A DNA stretch of 64,000 nt, taken from assembly GCA_030248195.1 (NCBI GenBank), contig JASAND010004096.1, positions 62,001 through 126,000 of the forward strand, read 5' to 3'. This stretch comes from Trissonchulus latispiculum (lineage: Eukaryota > Nematoda > Enoplea > Enoplida > Ironidae). Shown piece after piece: positions 45,296 to 60,200 of the stretch (position 1 is its first letter; each line of letters opens with the position of its first letter). A program made the position numbers and the translations under genes. The notes below the pieces were generated by a model, which saw only the letters and a program-made list of their open reading frames with translations, was not told the DNA's origin and made no database searches.

Positions 45296-48200
45296 GTTGA
45301 CACTTGGTCGGTTTCTTAAATTATTTGTAATGTATACCGTAACAGGTTTACTGTGCACCTGCACTGCACGGAAAGCGATTCTGTATGGAACGCTCCAGGC
45401 GACAAAACTCTGAACTTACACAGATCAGGAAACATTGACTGTTAACCATGTTTAACTATTTCCGATCTAATGCGTCCAGTAATCACCTGCTAAGTAGTCT
45501 TAAATTTTATTACTCTGTGTAGATGAACTACACCAGTATGTTTCCTGCAACGACATTCTGCAGTTTGAACCCTTATTGGAAAGCGGCACTAATGGAGACT
45601 GACATTGGAAAGAAATTAGTAAAGAAATTAGTGTGACAAGCGTCAAGCTCTTAGTTATTAGGCTTGGGACATCATCTTTACGATAACACCTGACCCCCCC
45701 CCCCCCACAAATTTAACCCATCACTTCAAAGAAATTTTAAGGCTATATTTGTGTTCCAAAGCTCAAAAACACAACTAGTCAGTTGGTTCAATGTACGTCT
45801 GTTGCGAACTTCAGCACACAAACATAGCATGCACTCATGCATGTTCTTTGAACTGATGGGTCTAATTAATGGGGGGAGGGGGTCAGCTGTTATCGTGCGG
45901 ATGATGCCCCAAGCCTGATAACAAAGAGCTTGTCGCTTGTCACGCCCTTACTTATTATGACTCTTGATTGTGGGAAGGGCAGCCGTTATTATGCAGATGT
46001 TGTTTTTCCTTGATAACTGAGTGTGACGCATGTCACACTCTTAGTTATTGTGTACTCTTGGTTTAAGGTAATTATAGGTGTTAATTGGTGGAATATTAGT
46101 TCGACAACACGAAGCAGTCAAGGCTCTCTAAATTTCTAATCCTTGTTACTCAGTGTATAACCTTAATTATAGATACTCTTCTATCAGCAAATGAATACCC
46201 TGATTGATTTATCATCTTCCTCAGACCCTGTTGACAGTGTGTCTTCAAACAATCCAACAAGTTAGTTTGAGATTTTATTAATGTATTATTTTTAGCAACT
46301 TGTTTTCACTAAAACCAGCAATTATTTGAATGTAAAGACAAAGCGAAAGACATATGTACATACTGTAGAATGTGAATCAAAAACTTTAACTCAGTAATAC
46401 ACTGATTCCCTGGTCAGACCACAGTTGATCCAACCTTGAAGAAGCTTGCATTCAAACGAATATATCAAAGAATTATAGCGGTACCTAAGAAACAAAGATT
46501 TTTCTTATAAGAAAATGTAATTGCTATTGCAGAATTTTGTTTCCGAATTTTAAGATACCTGTGTTGATGCGGCACATAAATGTTGGAAATCAATGCCGGA
46601 ATGCTTTGAAATACCCACCATCGACAGGCAACGCACGTTTTGGGTGAATTGTGCGTAAATAATGCACCGGATGCAAGTACAACATGGAGCCCCTCCTTCT
46701 GTTCAAATCCGGATAAACGAGCTGCACCATGGTGTTTCACTAATACCACTTTTGATTACTGCATCTTACCGTGTGAAAGAATTGATCGCTATAAAGGTAC
46801 ACAGACATATCAAAACTCATGCAAAAGGTTATAATTTTTAAGGGAGTCCTGTTCTGTTTTATATTTCGAGGCAAAATACAACGACAATTTTACGTATCTT
46901 GGCTACTTGCTGCATCGATGACTGTGGCTGTTGTGAAACTTTCGCAAATGTAGTTCCCTGTTGTGGTTTTTTTAATTTTTCGTTATTTAATTTTAAGTTT
47001 TCATTATTTTCAATACAACTTTCGAGGGTGGTTGATTGGTTTGTTGGTCGCTTATTGTCTTACTATCTAAAGGAATGTAAATAAATGTAAGTAGTGTTAA
47101 TAACAATGTCTTTGTTATCGTATAACATAACTAGCAAGCAACCTAGCCTTAACCTGGCCGATAGCAAGAGTACATAATAGATAAGAGTGTGACAACTGGC
47201 AAGCTTTCTATTTATCTCCTTCGTGTGCATGCTCTGTTCGCTAACGGCGGGAGACCCCTCAAACATGTACCTAGTGATCCCCCCACAAATGTGTACCCAA
47301 TACGCGTTTCTGTAAAACGCACTCGTCGTATCTTTGCGTGTTAAAGCTCGAAAACACAACGCCTGCGTGCGTTCAATTTGTGTCTGCTTCGTGATTTAGA
47401 ATGTAAACATAGCGGTCAACTTTCTTTGAAGTGAGCATAACATGTGTGGGGTGTCAGCCGTTAGCGAACAGAGTATGTAGCTGCAGGTGATAACACAGCT
47501 ATCACACTCTTATATTGATAGTCAGGCCGACATAGTGATTACATAACATAATATAACATAACAACAAGCTGAAATGGGACCTGCAGAACAGTAGATTTGT
47601 CTAAGCTGAGCTAATTGTCCACTGACTATTTTGATTAACACCAGACTCATGGATTCAATGACTCACCATACCTCACCACCATACAGCATATTAGATACGA
47701 TGTTTCTAAGAATATTCGTTAGCATACCATAATTTCCTCGTACTGTTACAATCAGTCACTAAACATTATCGTATCCAAGAATATTCCTAGGATTCTAGCC
47801 ATTTCTAAGAATTTTCCTCAGCTTCGTTATAATCATTTACGTTTTCTATAGTGCCGTAGAATGCCCCTCACCTCATATCCCTGACCTATTATGACTGCCG
47901 ACAACATTAATTTTATTCTTTTACGCGTCGGTGAATTCCGAAGGCATTTTTAGTTTTTACTTGTGGGCGAAGATTTCAGATTGTCCGACTACATTTCTTA
48001 CTTGGCAGCGAATTCCTGAACAATTGGCACTTTCCGGAAATGTCAGCGATTCCAATTTGTCTAAAGAAATTCCAAAAGGCTGTAATTAAGCAAAACTGTT
48101 TATGTAAAATTTCTGATTTATTGATGAAAATTCCAAAAGTTTGCTGAAGAAGCTAAGTCTTAAGTTTATGGTTGTCTACTGACTTGATTTTAGTACTTGT

Positions 48201-51200
48201 AACCAATGTAACACGTAAGCACTGTAATAAAGCTGCAGAATAACTCTGCTTTCTGATCTGGGGGAATTCTGATTCTCCTAAGCCTAGGAGCGCTCCTAAG
48301 TTCAGTTTAGGCGCTCACTGGGAAGAATCTGGGCCGCGTTGCAAAAGATCCTCCTAAGCATAGGAGCGCTCCTAAGTTAGGCTTAGGTGGGCACATAGTA
48401 GAATTGTGTTTTAAAAGATTCTCCTACGCTCGGAGTGCTAGCCACCACGTCTAACGTTTCCCCGAAGTTGCTTAAGCTTAGGGAAGCTGAAGTTAGTTTG
48501 GCTAAGTGTTGCTTAAGTTCAGAAAAGCTGGAGCTGGTTTAGCTAGTCTTAAGTGAAACCTTAAGAGAAGCCTCCAAGGAGGTACTTAGGACAGTCTTTC
48601 GCTAACAGGGGATATAAGTAAAGACATCCAATAGATGCCCTTGCATCATTTTACTCTCGGGTTTCATCTAGACATTACTGATTCTGACTTTGTCTTGGCG
48701 AACAAGCTTTCTCTTTATTCTTAGCTTACTACGCTAAATACTACACATACAACATAACCACTGAAGTAAATGAGAATAATACAGCATAAATGCATCCTCT
48801 GAATATTGCATAAATGCTGGCCTGCGCAACTGAATTGTTTCGGATCCTCGCTGTCCATACGGATGGGAAAGGGGAGATCGAGCTTGCTATAAAATGGTTT
48901 ACGATATACAGTAAGCTTTTTTAAATTAAATGTAGCACTGTTACTCTTTATTTCGCTAAAGTTTGTTAGCTGAGCTGGCTTATGGAGGAAGCAATAGCAA
49001 CTAATACCAGCACGAGAGTATTCCCAGGTTAGGTGTATTCTCGTTTTCATATTGGTTAAATTATAATTGTAATTGTAAGAGGTCGTTTAGTTCTGCAGTA
49101 AGTAGTCTAAGATGCACGATATAAAACAATCTTGCTATATAATGTCTTCTAACATAGCTCAGTGTAATTTAACCATGCTACAACTGCAGAGATCTTTGCG
49201 CACTCGTGCTCTTCACCTGGAGTTTCACCTGTTGGCGTGCATGCATACTGGGCTCTGAGAGCACTGCTGGCAATGCTCAACCTACACTTATTAATAATCG
49301 TATATAAGCATTACTCGTAAAATTATTATATTATTTACTGGCTAATAAAATTTCTGTACCTGACAAATTTCAAACGCTACCTTCAGCTGAAGAGATTTAA
49401 ACAAATTAATGATAATTTACGATGCTCTGTACACACATCTTTCAAATACCGGATGTGCGGCGTGAAATATATATTGACATGCATATTGACTGCGAAATCT
49501 CGGTAAATAAATTTGTAACTGATTTTTCCAAAAGATTTGTGCTGAGCTTACTGACTTCCTAACAAAATAGAATTAGTGGGCACTTCAAGGAATAGATAGA
49601 ATAGACACGACGCCAAATCGTGAACACATCGGTCCACTTTCGATTTAAAAAATGCATGCCGTTGCCTGTCAGCAGTTGATGGAATCCGAACGTCTTGACG
49701 CAAAGATAATAACCGAACAAGACAAATTATGGATGCTTTCTCAACAACCTTCGATCAGCAAATCATACTAAAATAATTAAGTCATGCTCTATAACAAAAT
49801 TTCCAAATACGGAAGGTTAAAATTTCCCAAGGATAAGATCTTAGACAGGAGCATGGAGTTAATTTCATTTGTAAAATTTATTATTGTTATACGCATCGTT
49901 GAAATGTAGCAATGGTAAAATATAACAACACACTTTCTTGGTATTTGGTTTTTTAGTCAAAACAATCCACGATCTGGCGAGTACATGTGCCAATCCATGC
50001 ATCCAAGAGCACACCTTCCAGGATTTGTCGATTCACAACAACTTGACGACTTTGTGCAGAATTTTGTGTACGTTAAGAGGAATTTAATAGGTTGATTCGT
50101 ATATCTGTTGATCGAAACAAATACTCAGTTAAGTTGCTGTATATCTTGGGGAACTGTGTCATCTGGAGAACAACTGACAAAAGAAATCTACTCAGCTCTG
50201 AAGAACCAAGCAGCATGATAAACATGGATTAAGCTATTAGTGCGTTCTTGCAATGCGATATATTAAGCATTGATCATTCCGCAACATTAACAAACATAGA
50301 TCATCCATCTTAGTGAGTATAGTATATCTCAGTATAATTATACTAATGTTAAGCTAAAGTTTAAGGTTTATAATTCACAAGCTAGTTTTCAATAATAGTC
50401 TTTATGCGATATGCGTATTTAGGTTAGGGAGCAATTAACCACAAGCATTTCATCTTGAAGTAAAGTATAACCAAACAACATTATAACCTTACCTCTAATT
50501 ATACACTATTCTTGGTAGTGGTAGATACATAACAGTATCTGTACAACAATAAATTCAAGAAATTGCACAAGAAGGGTTAACCGTGCCACCGAATCAACCT
50601 GCAAATGGAAGAGCATGTATCTGTTGACTCAAAAATAAAGGTCCATTATCCTTGACGTTACTACAAGAAAAGTTGGCTTCAAACTGATTTTTAAGCGGGC
50701 AGGATTGCTTCTCTGCAGCGGACGTTGAACGTTGACACATATTGTAAGGTACATCTGTTAAAAGCCAACCAACACCAAAACGCAATCGGAAATTTATCAA
50801 TGTGGAAAACACAACACATTCTTTTCATTCATTTTGTTTTCTCTTATAATCTAAAAAGTAACCAAGCCCTGAAAATGGCATCATCTACGGTGAATGAGCG
50901 AATGCTGAAATGAGCATTATGTGCTTAGAGAACACTTAACTCTCACAGATGTGCCATTATAGATTATGATTTGCCGTTTTAACAACTATTTCTAGTTTTG
51001 ATAAAGCATTTTATGGTCAGCGCATGTTGCAAGCTCATGGTTACAATAGATTTGTCATATTGGCTGGGACTTACAAAAATAACACGTGGACTGTTCCGTG
51101 GACAAGAGGAGCATATACGTGCGAACTAAAGTAAGTATTTACGGAAGCTAACAATTTGGGTACTAAATTGGTGCAGTGATATAATGGTGGTATACTAAAA

Positions 51201-54200
51201 CATGTGATCTCTGAGCAATTTCAGATATTATCAGACATTGGTTGATTTCCACTCGAGCTAATGCTAAGTTAGGTGATAGTAGTCGTTGCATGTTCTCTTT
51301 ATTATTTATCATACTAAAACAAGCAGTTTGTACATCCCCCAAATCATTGCAGTATTAAATCCAACCTCATGGCGATCTACTATCAACCTATCTGCTTAGG
51401 TATGGAAGAGAGGGCATGACTGATAGCACATTCTGCGAAGACGATGATTGTTGCATCATGGTAAACCTGTATAGCATTGAACCGACTTTAACGTATCAAT
51501 CCTGTTCCCGGGGCAAAACCGCGATTTGTCAAATCCATGACTCTATTGAAGGAACTTGCAAAACGAAAGGTCATATGTCGTGATATCTTCTCAGATTTAT
51601 AGATTAGTAGGTACCAGTTGCATATCTAGGTATTACTTGTTTCCTTCTCAGTCAACCAGGTGGAAGAATGGCCGACCGCCATGATATACCAAACGGCTAA
51701 AATATCGATATTAACGAGTCAGCAGTCAACAAAGCAGAAATTGAAGACGCAGAAAATTGTTCCCTAAGTAGAGTGGGAGAAAACCTCTCACAGTAAAAGT
51801 CTTGATTTATATGCGCCAATGTTTTGTTCAGGAGGAAGCTTTTAAAATTATTTTATATAGGGGAGTAAATACTGGTATGTATATTTATTCTAATTAGTTG
51901 TCGCCGAAAGCCGGTTATATAATGCAATGTCTCAATGAATCATCTTCTGACTAAAAACCCGTTTTTATGTCGAATAGAGCCGGAATGCCTAAAGCAAGAT
52001 TTCTTGTGTCTGTGTATTGTTGAATTTTTCCTCCGAGGAAAATCATCTTCAACGCAGTGCTACGAAAATGCGTTTTGATAACCTGTGTTGTCTACTAATA
52101 AAGTGTACGTCTACTATTTATAAATCGCCAAAATTTCTGCCATTTCGCTGTCTTTGGTGGCCAGCAGTCTCTGAGACTGGCGAAGTTTTGCACATGTATA
52201 TAAGACATCGGAACAGCAAATGTACTTAAAAAACGACTAGAGATTGGATAACGGCAAAGGGACAAAAATGAGGGCGTTCTCAATTTATTACCCATTTTTC
52301 GAACACCAAGCTTCACAAATAAAACTGGTTTTTTCACGAATCCACTCACTCACATGTTATTCTTAACAATGCAAGAGTACATTTTCGCTGTTTCTACTAA
52401 TTCACCGGAGACTGTGTGTTTCTCAGACAATAACAACCGAAATTAAGTAAAAGCTGAACGATCAAGTTTCTGAATTTGTCAGATAATCAGTCCCCGGCCG
52501 TTTCAAACTTGACATTTTCTTTATCTAAATATTGCTAATAGCATCAGCCCGCTTCTATTCATTTTTATATGGCCCGATTATGCCCGATCGGCCCACCCAA
52601 CTTGTCAAAGTGCATGTTTGCACTGCGCCAGCTTTTCTCAAAAATATGCAGCCACCTGGACTACTGACAGTCCAAAACTGCGACAAACACCTTGTGACCC
52701 CTTAAGTGCTGGAACCTAATTTGCATATAGCATTGAAAGCAAAAAATCTTGTTTCGCTGTCTTTGTTTTAAAGATAGGAAGACAGGACATCTAAAAGGAA
52801 AATGACTTAATACATGTAAAAGATTCAATTTACCTACAGTAGCCGAAATTCTTATTCATATCTTGGCAGAGGCTAAGTTTCCAAGCTTTTCAACCCATCT
52901 AATAATTGATAAAGTGGTAGCGTCTTTGTTATTTACGTTCTTAACATTTTCATTTATACCAACGACTCGCGAAACTCGATAAAATGAGTATAATGTTAGC
53001 GAGAACTATATGATTTTGGCATCAAAATGTGAAAGGTGCCTAAATGTAAGACTACTTATGTTATCTAATATCAAACTTATCGTCTTCACAAGAAAATACA
53101 CTGTAGTTACAAGGAGATTGAGTGGATATCTTACATTAAGATAGGGTCGGATCCTGGGGGGGGCACAGCGGATATCATACATTAAGATAGGGTCCGGGGG
53201 GGGCTTGTACCAAGAAAATTCTAGGGGGCTTGTACCTAGAACCAAACGTTTTGAGTGGGGCATGTACCATAAGCACACATTAACGTTAATAGTATTATAA
53301 ATTCAAAATTTTTAAAGAAATGGAAGAAAACTTCCAATGCCAATTCTTAGAAAAAAAATTCAAAATTTTGATCGATTTTTTGGAAAACATAGCAAATTTT
53401 AGTAAACAATTTTTTGGAATTTTGCTGCGAAAACCTATTTTTTCCGGCCATTTCTGCTTATTTTCCGGCCATTTCTGCTTACCCCTTGCCCAATTTTTCC
53501 GTTCTCCTTGCCCTTGACGGCGATACGGCTTTTACCTTGTCCGGGTTGGGGCTTGGACGATGTGTGTTAACCTGTGGTGGATATCATCGAACGCACCTAG
53601 ATTCTACATTCCCCTTGAGGTGTAAAATAGCATATGACACTGCGTATGACTGCAAATGTCGAAAAACTTAACAGGTAAGAAACAATGTCGGTCCTAACTG
53701 GTCTGACCAATAAGGAAACTTTGTTCTTGGGTTGGGTATTTGGGTATTTGGATACGTTGGGTATTTTTGACTGCTAACAAAAGCTGTTTCAAACATCTGT
53801 TTTGAAGATAAACATATGAGAAGAGTATTGTTGAGAATAAGATAAATTAAGTGTTGCAACGTAATCTACGCCGTAACAATTTTAAGTTAACTATGGGGAT
53901 CTGGCGATCCTGAGGAAGAGTCAACTTGTAGTTTGTGGCTAGGTAGCTTGGATACTTAACAGACCATCTGCAGTCACTTATCCTGTAGATGCCTTTTTAG
54001 GTGAATACAGCTAAGCATTAAGCTTTTACAGTACTTTATTATAATCAAAGTCTTCTGTTGCAGGTAGTCATTGGTTCTATGACTTCAGTAAAGCTTTACC
54101 GTCCTTGTCTTCTCGAATGAAAGCATTGACAATAAGCGAAAGCTATGATCATATGCTTAAGGGATTACTACGATTATTTCAAGAAACAGCCTGGTCGACG

Positions 54201-57200
54201 TTCGAGGCTTATTTCGAGTCAGTGGTGAGTTTTTCGAATTCTGCTTTCTTCTGTAAAGGTATCTGCTTCCCGTGTAACGCTGCTTATTATACTGTGGAAT
54301 ATAAACTTGATTTTATTCAAAATTATACAAAACTGAGTGCTAACTAACAATCAAACAATCAAACTAAATTATACTCTCGTGTAGCGGCCAAGATTGCTAA
54401 ATATTTGCTCAAAGACAAACGTACAAATAGCAACAATTATTGGACACGAAAGCATGAGAACCCAACTTCGATAAGGACCTACCCATCCAAATTCGACTAC
54501 TCCCCAACCAAAACTTGGCACAGCTGCCCTAAACTCTTCGCAAACATTGCTTATATAGTTAAGAAACTTGTGCTGTAGCTAACCCAAGAAAGAAATTAGA
54601 TTGACAATTCACGAATGAATTCGAAATAAGCAATTTTGAATTTATCGAGTATTTACTAACTTAGAAGCGCTGTAGCGCCAGGTTTTGAAAACTGCTAAGC
54701 TGTTGCGCAGCCTAAAACTGTCGCCCAATAGATAATATGCCACAATTAATAAAACAGGGTTCAGTCTAATTTAACCAGCAAAACTCCTTTATTTCGCCTG
54801 CATATTGAATACATAGAAATGAAAGAATAATCCGAATATACGGTCGAATAATTCCAATATTCGTTCATCAAATTATTCGTTATCTATTCGCGAACAGCAG
54901 ACGACTATTTTAACATATTTGTATTGGAGAATGGCGAATTATATGCAAACAGGTCTACATTCGTGCCATTTTTAATAGTTATGCTGCCCGACTGAAACTG
55001 AAACAAGAAATCCTCACGTAACAGGTTTGAAACGGAATCTGAAACTGAAAAAATAAAGACCGCCTGAAACATCAATACTTGAAAGTTAGCTAGCTAAGCC
55101 ATCGGCCAGTCAGCTAGCTGCGCACAGGAGCTATGCATTTAGTGGTTACACAAAACATCAATAGCTTGAATATGTAGATTTTAGCAGAAATAATGGGAAT
55201 ATCTTCACAGTATGTAGTTTCACGAGTGCCACTAGTGCTACCATAATATTTTGTACTGTTTTCGTTATACAAGTGTCCTCTAGTTCTTTGGTGCCTCGAG
55301 TCGCACACTCAGAGCTTGTCACACGGTGAATACACCAAACGCCGTGCTACTATGCATGCGTGTACATCTGTTATGCACCAGTTTTAGAAATATCTGATAC
55401 AATACCAGAAGCGAGGGAGAGCGGCCGTACTTCGAGAATCTGTAATAAAATGGACTTTTGCCAGGAACACGATCAGACACATAATATCAGAGTTGGAAGA
55501 TGAACCTTTGGATACAGGATTTAGCGAGCATACTCTCAACCTGTTTATTAAGCAATGTCAAATCATGTCTTCTCAATGCGACCGGTAAATACGATACGTG
55601 GGTTGAGTCCATACGCTAGCCGTAAAAACCGGGGTGAACCCACTTTTGGGTTCACCCCTAAGATTTTCGCGTTAGCTAACCGCGTTGCTCAAGCCAGTGT
55701 TATCAAACATTTTGGGGTTGACTTATCTAAACCCACATTAATTTGGTTTTAACTCAAACGAGATTATCAACTCAACTCTGTTATTTCAACCCAGGTTTTC
55801 CATTTTGATTACACCGGGTCAACGTTTTCAACCCAATCTAGGTTTCAACCCAGGTTGAGATGCTTGATAACATCGGCCCCAGGAGCGTTGTGACTCGGAA
55901 AAATGGTGGGTCAGTGGCTCGGGTCGGGTCGCGGGCAGGGCCGGCGTTTTACACATTAGATGGCAATTCTTTAACAAATTTCGATGGAGCGTGAAGTCTG
56001 CATACCAACATTCTTCCACGGATTACAGCGGCAAATTGCTTAATTGACATAATTGACGCAAGAATTCAACTGTAATGCTACTCATGTGGGCTGAATGTCG
56101 AAATAAGGTGCTAACTAATTGAGTATAATGTTTAGCTACGTCTATGAAGAGATGTAGACACTTTTCCATATTAGTTGATGAATGTTGAAGTTGCAAAACG
56201 GAATAAAACATTATTCACTTAATGACGTACAAGTAGGCAAAGTATACATGGTACAGATATAAATGTAAAAGGGGTTTCCTTCGCAGAAAAGGATGCAATG
56301 CATTTCCTTCGTTTAACTTACGATTCCAGTACATATCCAAATAAAGCCTTTATCCAAGAATTAAGCCAGAGGAGGTGGGTAACGCTGACCAGCGATCGTT
56401 AGCTGTTAGCGAAACATGGATGTATAATGAGAAATATGCAAAAAAATTGAAATCAATTACAAAGCAGATCGAGCCGGTTTTAGCGACGGCTGCTGTTCGG
56501 AAAACAGGAGATTGGGCCTGGGCCGGCCTCGCTTTTCTCGCCGCCCTATAGACCACATCGGCCGTTGGCCGACCCTGCAATCAAAAATGTCTTTTCAGCC
56601 TTAAACTTTCATTTTTTCAACAGCTGTACTCTTTACAACGTAGTCATCAGTGTATAAGGTTTGACGAAATAGTTCTGACAGGCCAATGTGGACTGAGCGA
56701 TTGCAAAATATATGTGATTCTGCGTCTGTAAGGATCGACCTCTATGTCGCCCCAAAAAATCAACCTTGCTTGGTTTTTTCTATTCTCCAATGTGTAAAAA
56801 TAGTAGTCAGAGATGCTGACGTAATTCCAAGCTCTGGCAATAGTTCCTCTGTTGAGTATGAGTCAAAGAAATTGACTCCATTGGTGCTGGTTTGGCCTCT
56901 TTGAATAGAAAATAAGAAAATATTTCTGTAGCATGTGTTAGTTTATTATCCGCCTAAATATTAGCCTCCAAATTTTGCAGTGCTCATGTGGATACATTAG
57001 ACACATTGACGTGCTAAGTTTGAAAGAATTTTGTCAAGGTTTCCGGATTCTGACCTCTTTTATGAACCAAATGCAGACTCTGTCTTGGGCAGCCAGCTTC
57101 GTTGTTTTTGCCTACATCGATGCAGATTCGGGGGGAGGGTAAACATGGTATTCACAATATCTGTCTAGGATAGCGCCAACTTGGTGCAAAAAAACCAGCT

Positions 57201-60200
57201 TTCACTGTTACAAGGAATCTGTATACATTTCAGCATAAAGTGGTATATACAGCTTCAGGGGTTTTGGTAGCTGCCTTTGCAATCATTCAGAAAATGGCTA
57301 GAATTAGGAAATCCGAAGACTGCAGCAACGAGATGAGTAAATGTGCTAACAGCACTTAACTAAAAGCGTCCTAGCTTCGAGTTTTATTGCAAAATCCGCC
57401 ATATCCTAGTTTTGTCGATTCAGACACACAGCTTAGAAAGTGATCGGGTATATCTATTAAATGACAACAGATACGCTAAAATTTTGTGGCGGAATTCCAC
57501 CTCAAATATCAACATTCGGGAAACGCCAAATCCGAAAACTTTCATTTTTATCATGATTTTACCAACCCCTCCCCGGTTTCAGCGATCACAAATTCATAAC
57601 AAATGAAGTTTCTCGAATTTGGCTACACTTTCCCTAGATGTTGATATTAGATTTAAAATTACGCACACAAACATTTAGCGGCGTGTCCATTGCTTTTCGG
57701 TAAATATTTCCGATCCAATGCGTCCAAGCTATGCGTCTATACCGACTTAACCAGGATATGTTGGATTTTGAAATACAATTCGAACATAGCACATTTATAA
57801 ACTAACTGGTGTTAGGGCATTACTTGGATTTTGATTATTTTGAATACCATGTTTGCTTTTTCCCCGAATCTGCACCGATGCATGCAAAAAGTACGAAACG
57901 TGCTGTCCTGTATTAGATACATACATGACGTCAGAATCTGCTAGCTTTGACAAAATTCCATCAAACTCAGCACGTCAATGTGTCTAATATATCCACATGA
58001 GCACTGCAAAATTTGGAAGTCAATATTTAGGCGGATAATAAACTAACACATGCTACAGAAATATTTACTCATCTTCTATTCGGAGAGACCAAACCAGCAC
58101 CAATGGGGTCAACTTCTTTGACTCATATCTCGAGCTAGGAACCACTGTCTGGTTTGGGATTTGCGTTATCGTGCCTCCGTGACTTCTATGTTTACATGTG
58201 TGAATGTGGGGAAACCTAGAGCAATCTAAACCTAAAGCAACCTAAAGGATATGATAGTAAAACTACACTGGGAAACTAATAAACGTGGATTCGGATGGTG
58301 TAGTGGTTAATACACGTTGCCGTTATAACACGAGGTCAATTTTTGTAGATAAAGTTATTGAAATGTGATTGATATTTGATAGAGTACAATTATAAAGTTA
58401 TAATATAACACGGGTTGACATGACACCCAAATTAATTTCAACACTTAGGTAACACTTCTGCAAACATAGTATTCTCATTCCTTCCTTTTCAACTCACACG
58501 CAAGTGAAAAGCAAGCTTATTATTAAGTGATGGTTTGAATTTCTATTTTCAACAACAGAAACAGTAATAACGGGTGAAGCAAAAATACTGAATGTGGCGT
58601 TTGAGAGGTTCCCAGTAGTTTAGCTAAGCTGAACTGCTTCAGAATAAAACTTGAAATCGCTTCAATATTACCAGCACCGCTGGGCATGATTTATGATATA
58701 ATGTACGTTTTGTGATATTAGATGAAAACGGCATTGCTTAAAGTAGCAATACTATCATTTTTACAAGGGACTCTGTGTTCAGTTAAGTTGTCAACTATTT
58801 TTGATCAAAAATTTAATGAGTGCATTTTTGGAATGTTGCTTTAATAATAGAAAAGACATGTCATACTTCATGGATCCAAATTATGGAAACTGCGTAACTA
58901 TTTACAGCAAATCAGCTCACGTGTTGCCTGGAGGAATAAGCGGTATGTTATTAACATGTTTCAAGCTAAAAGTAGGAAGCTGTATTATAGCATTTGTTTC
59001 TCATACAGACAGCAATGATTGTTACCCCTATGACATCTAGTCCAAATATTGTAAATTTTATGCAAATTTTAGCAAACATTTATTTGCAATAAAAATGTTT
59101 GTCAAAACTACTCCCGAAAAATAATCACTTGCTGTACTTTGCTGAAACAAGTAAATTTGCCAATTTTTGCTCATTTGGGGTAGATCCCTATAATCTGACC
59201 CAGATCTCCCAGAATCTAAACACAGCGCTAATGTGAATAATCCATGTCTATGCATATTTGCTACAGTGTTTGTCTTAAGGCTTGCTGGTGAAACTAAGCA
59301 CTCCAGATGACATCAGCTTATTCGGAGGGGCTTTCAAAAGCAGCATGGCTGCTGTTATTCACCATGAAAAGAGAAGACCATTTCCACTGCTGGAGGGATA
59401 CGCCATTCCAAAGGGCTACGCCACAAACCTTCAAACTTCTTTGGTATGCCGCACATGCTACATTTGGACGTATCATATGCACATAATAAATCACCTAAAA
59501 TAGTAAACTTCGTCGAATAGGCAAAGCAATTTCCAATTTAAGCAGACAATGAATACATAGCTTCATTTCAGCTATACAGTTTCACTTCTTTTCACTTTTA
59601 CGCTTTGAGCTTTGGACAAACAAAGCTCAACTTTTAGAGAGAGCCAATTGTTTCCTTCCACTAGAACGCTCCTGAATAGTTTCCCTAACGTGGATGTCCT
59701 CCGCATAACAAACTCATTCTCCGGCGTATAGTAGAAGCTACATATGTGCGACGTGCGTCACCTTTTTTGTGCAATTTTGACATTTGGATTTTGTCGATTT
59801 TTAGCCCTATGAAATCTTTACTGAGTGAAACTAACATAGTCAAAAGACATCATATTATTTTTAGAGCCTTATTTGTTATGCAACAGTCTGTAGAATTTTT
59901 TAAATATTAAAAATAAACGTTGACGCAGGGCTGCGTCCGCAGGACGGTGTTCACAGGACTATCGTAATGTGGGTAATAGCGGCCCCGCTATCACCCCTTT
60001 TCCAAGCCCCTTTCAATCTTTAGCGTTCGTAGTTTTCCCCCAAAACTCCCCCAAATTTCCCTTAAATTTTATGTTGACATAATTATTGGGAAGCCCGACG
60101 ATTTAGTATTGTTTTGTGCATAAAAATGCCCTTTAAATAATGTGCAGTCCTAATTTTATGCTCATATTTCAAAAATCGTACAAAACCTTTATATTTCCTA

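Noticed and set aside
48280..48560. CCTAAG..GGAGCGCTCC palindromes as a possible CRISPR or regulatory array
   Set aside because: Irregular spacing, no unique spacers, eukaryotic context; simply short inverted repeats.
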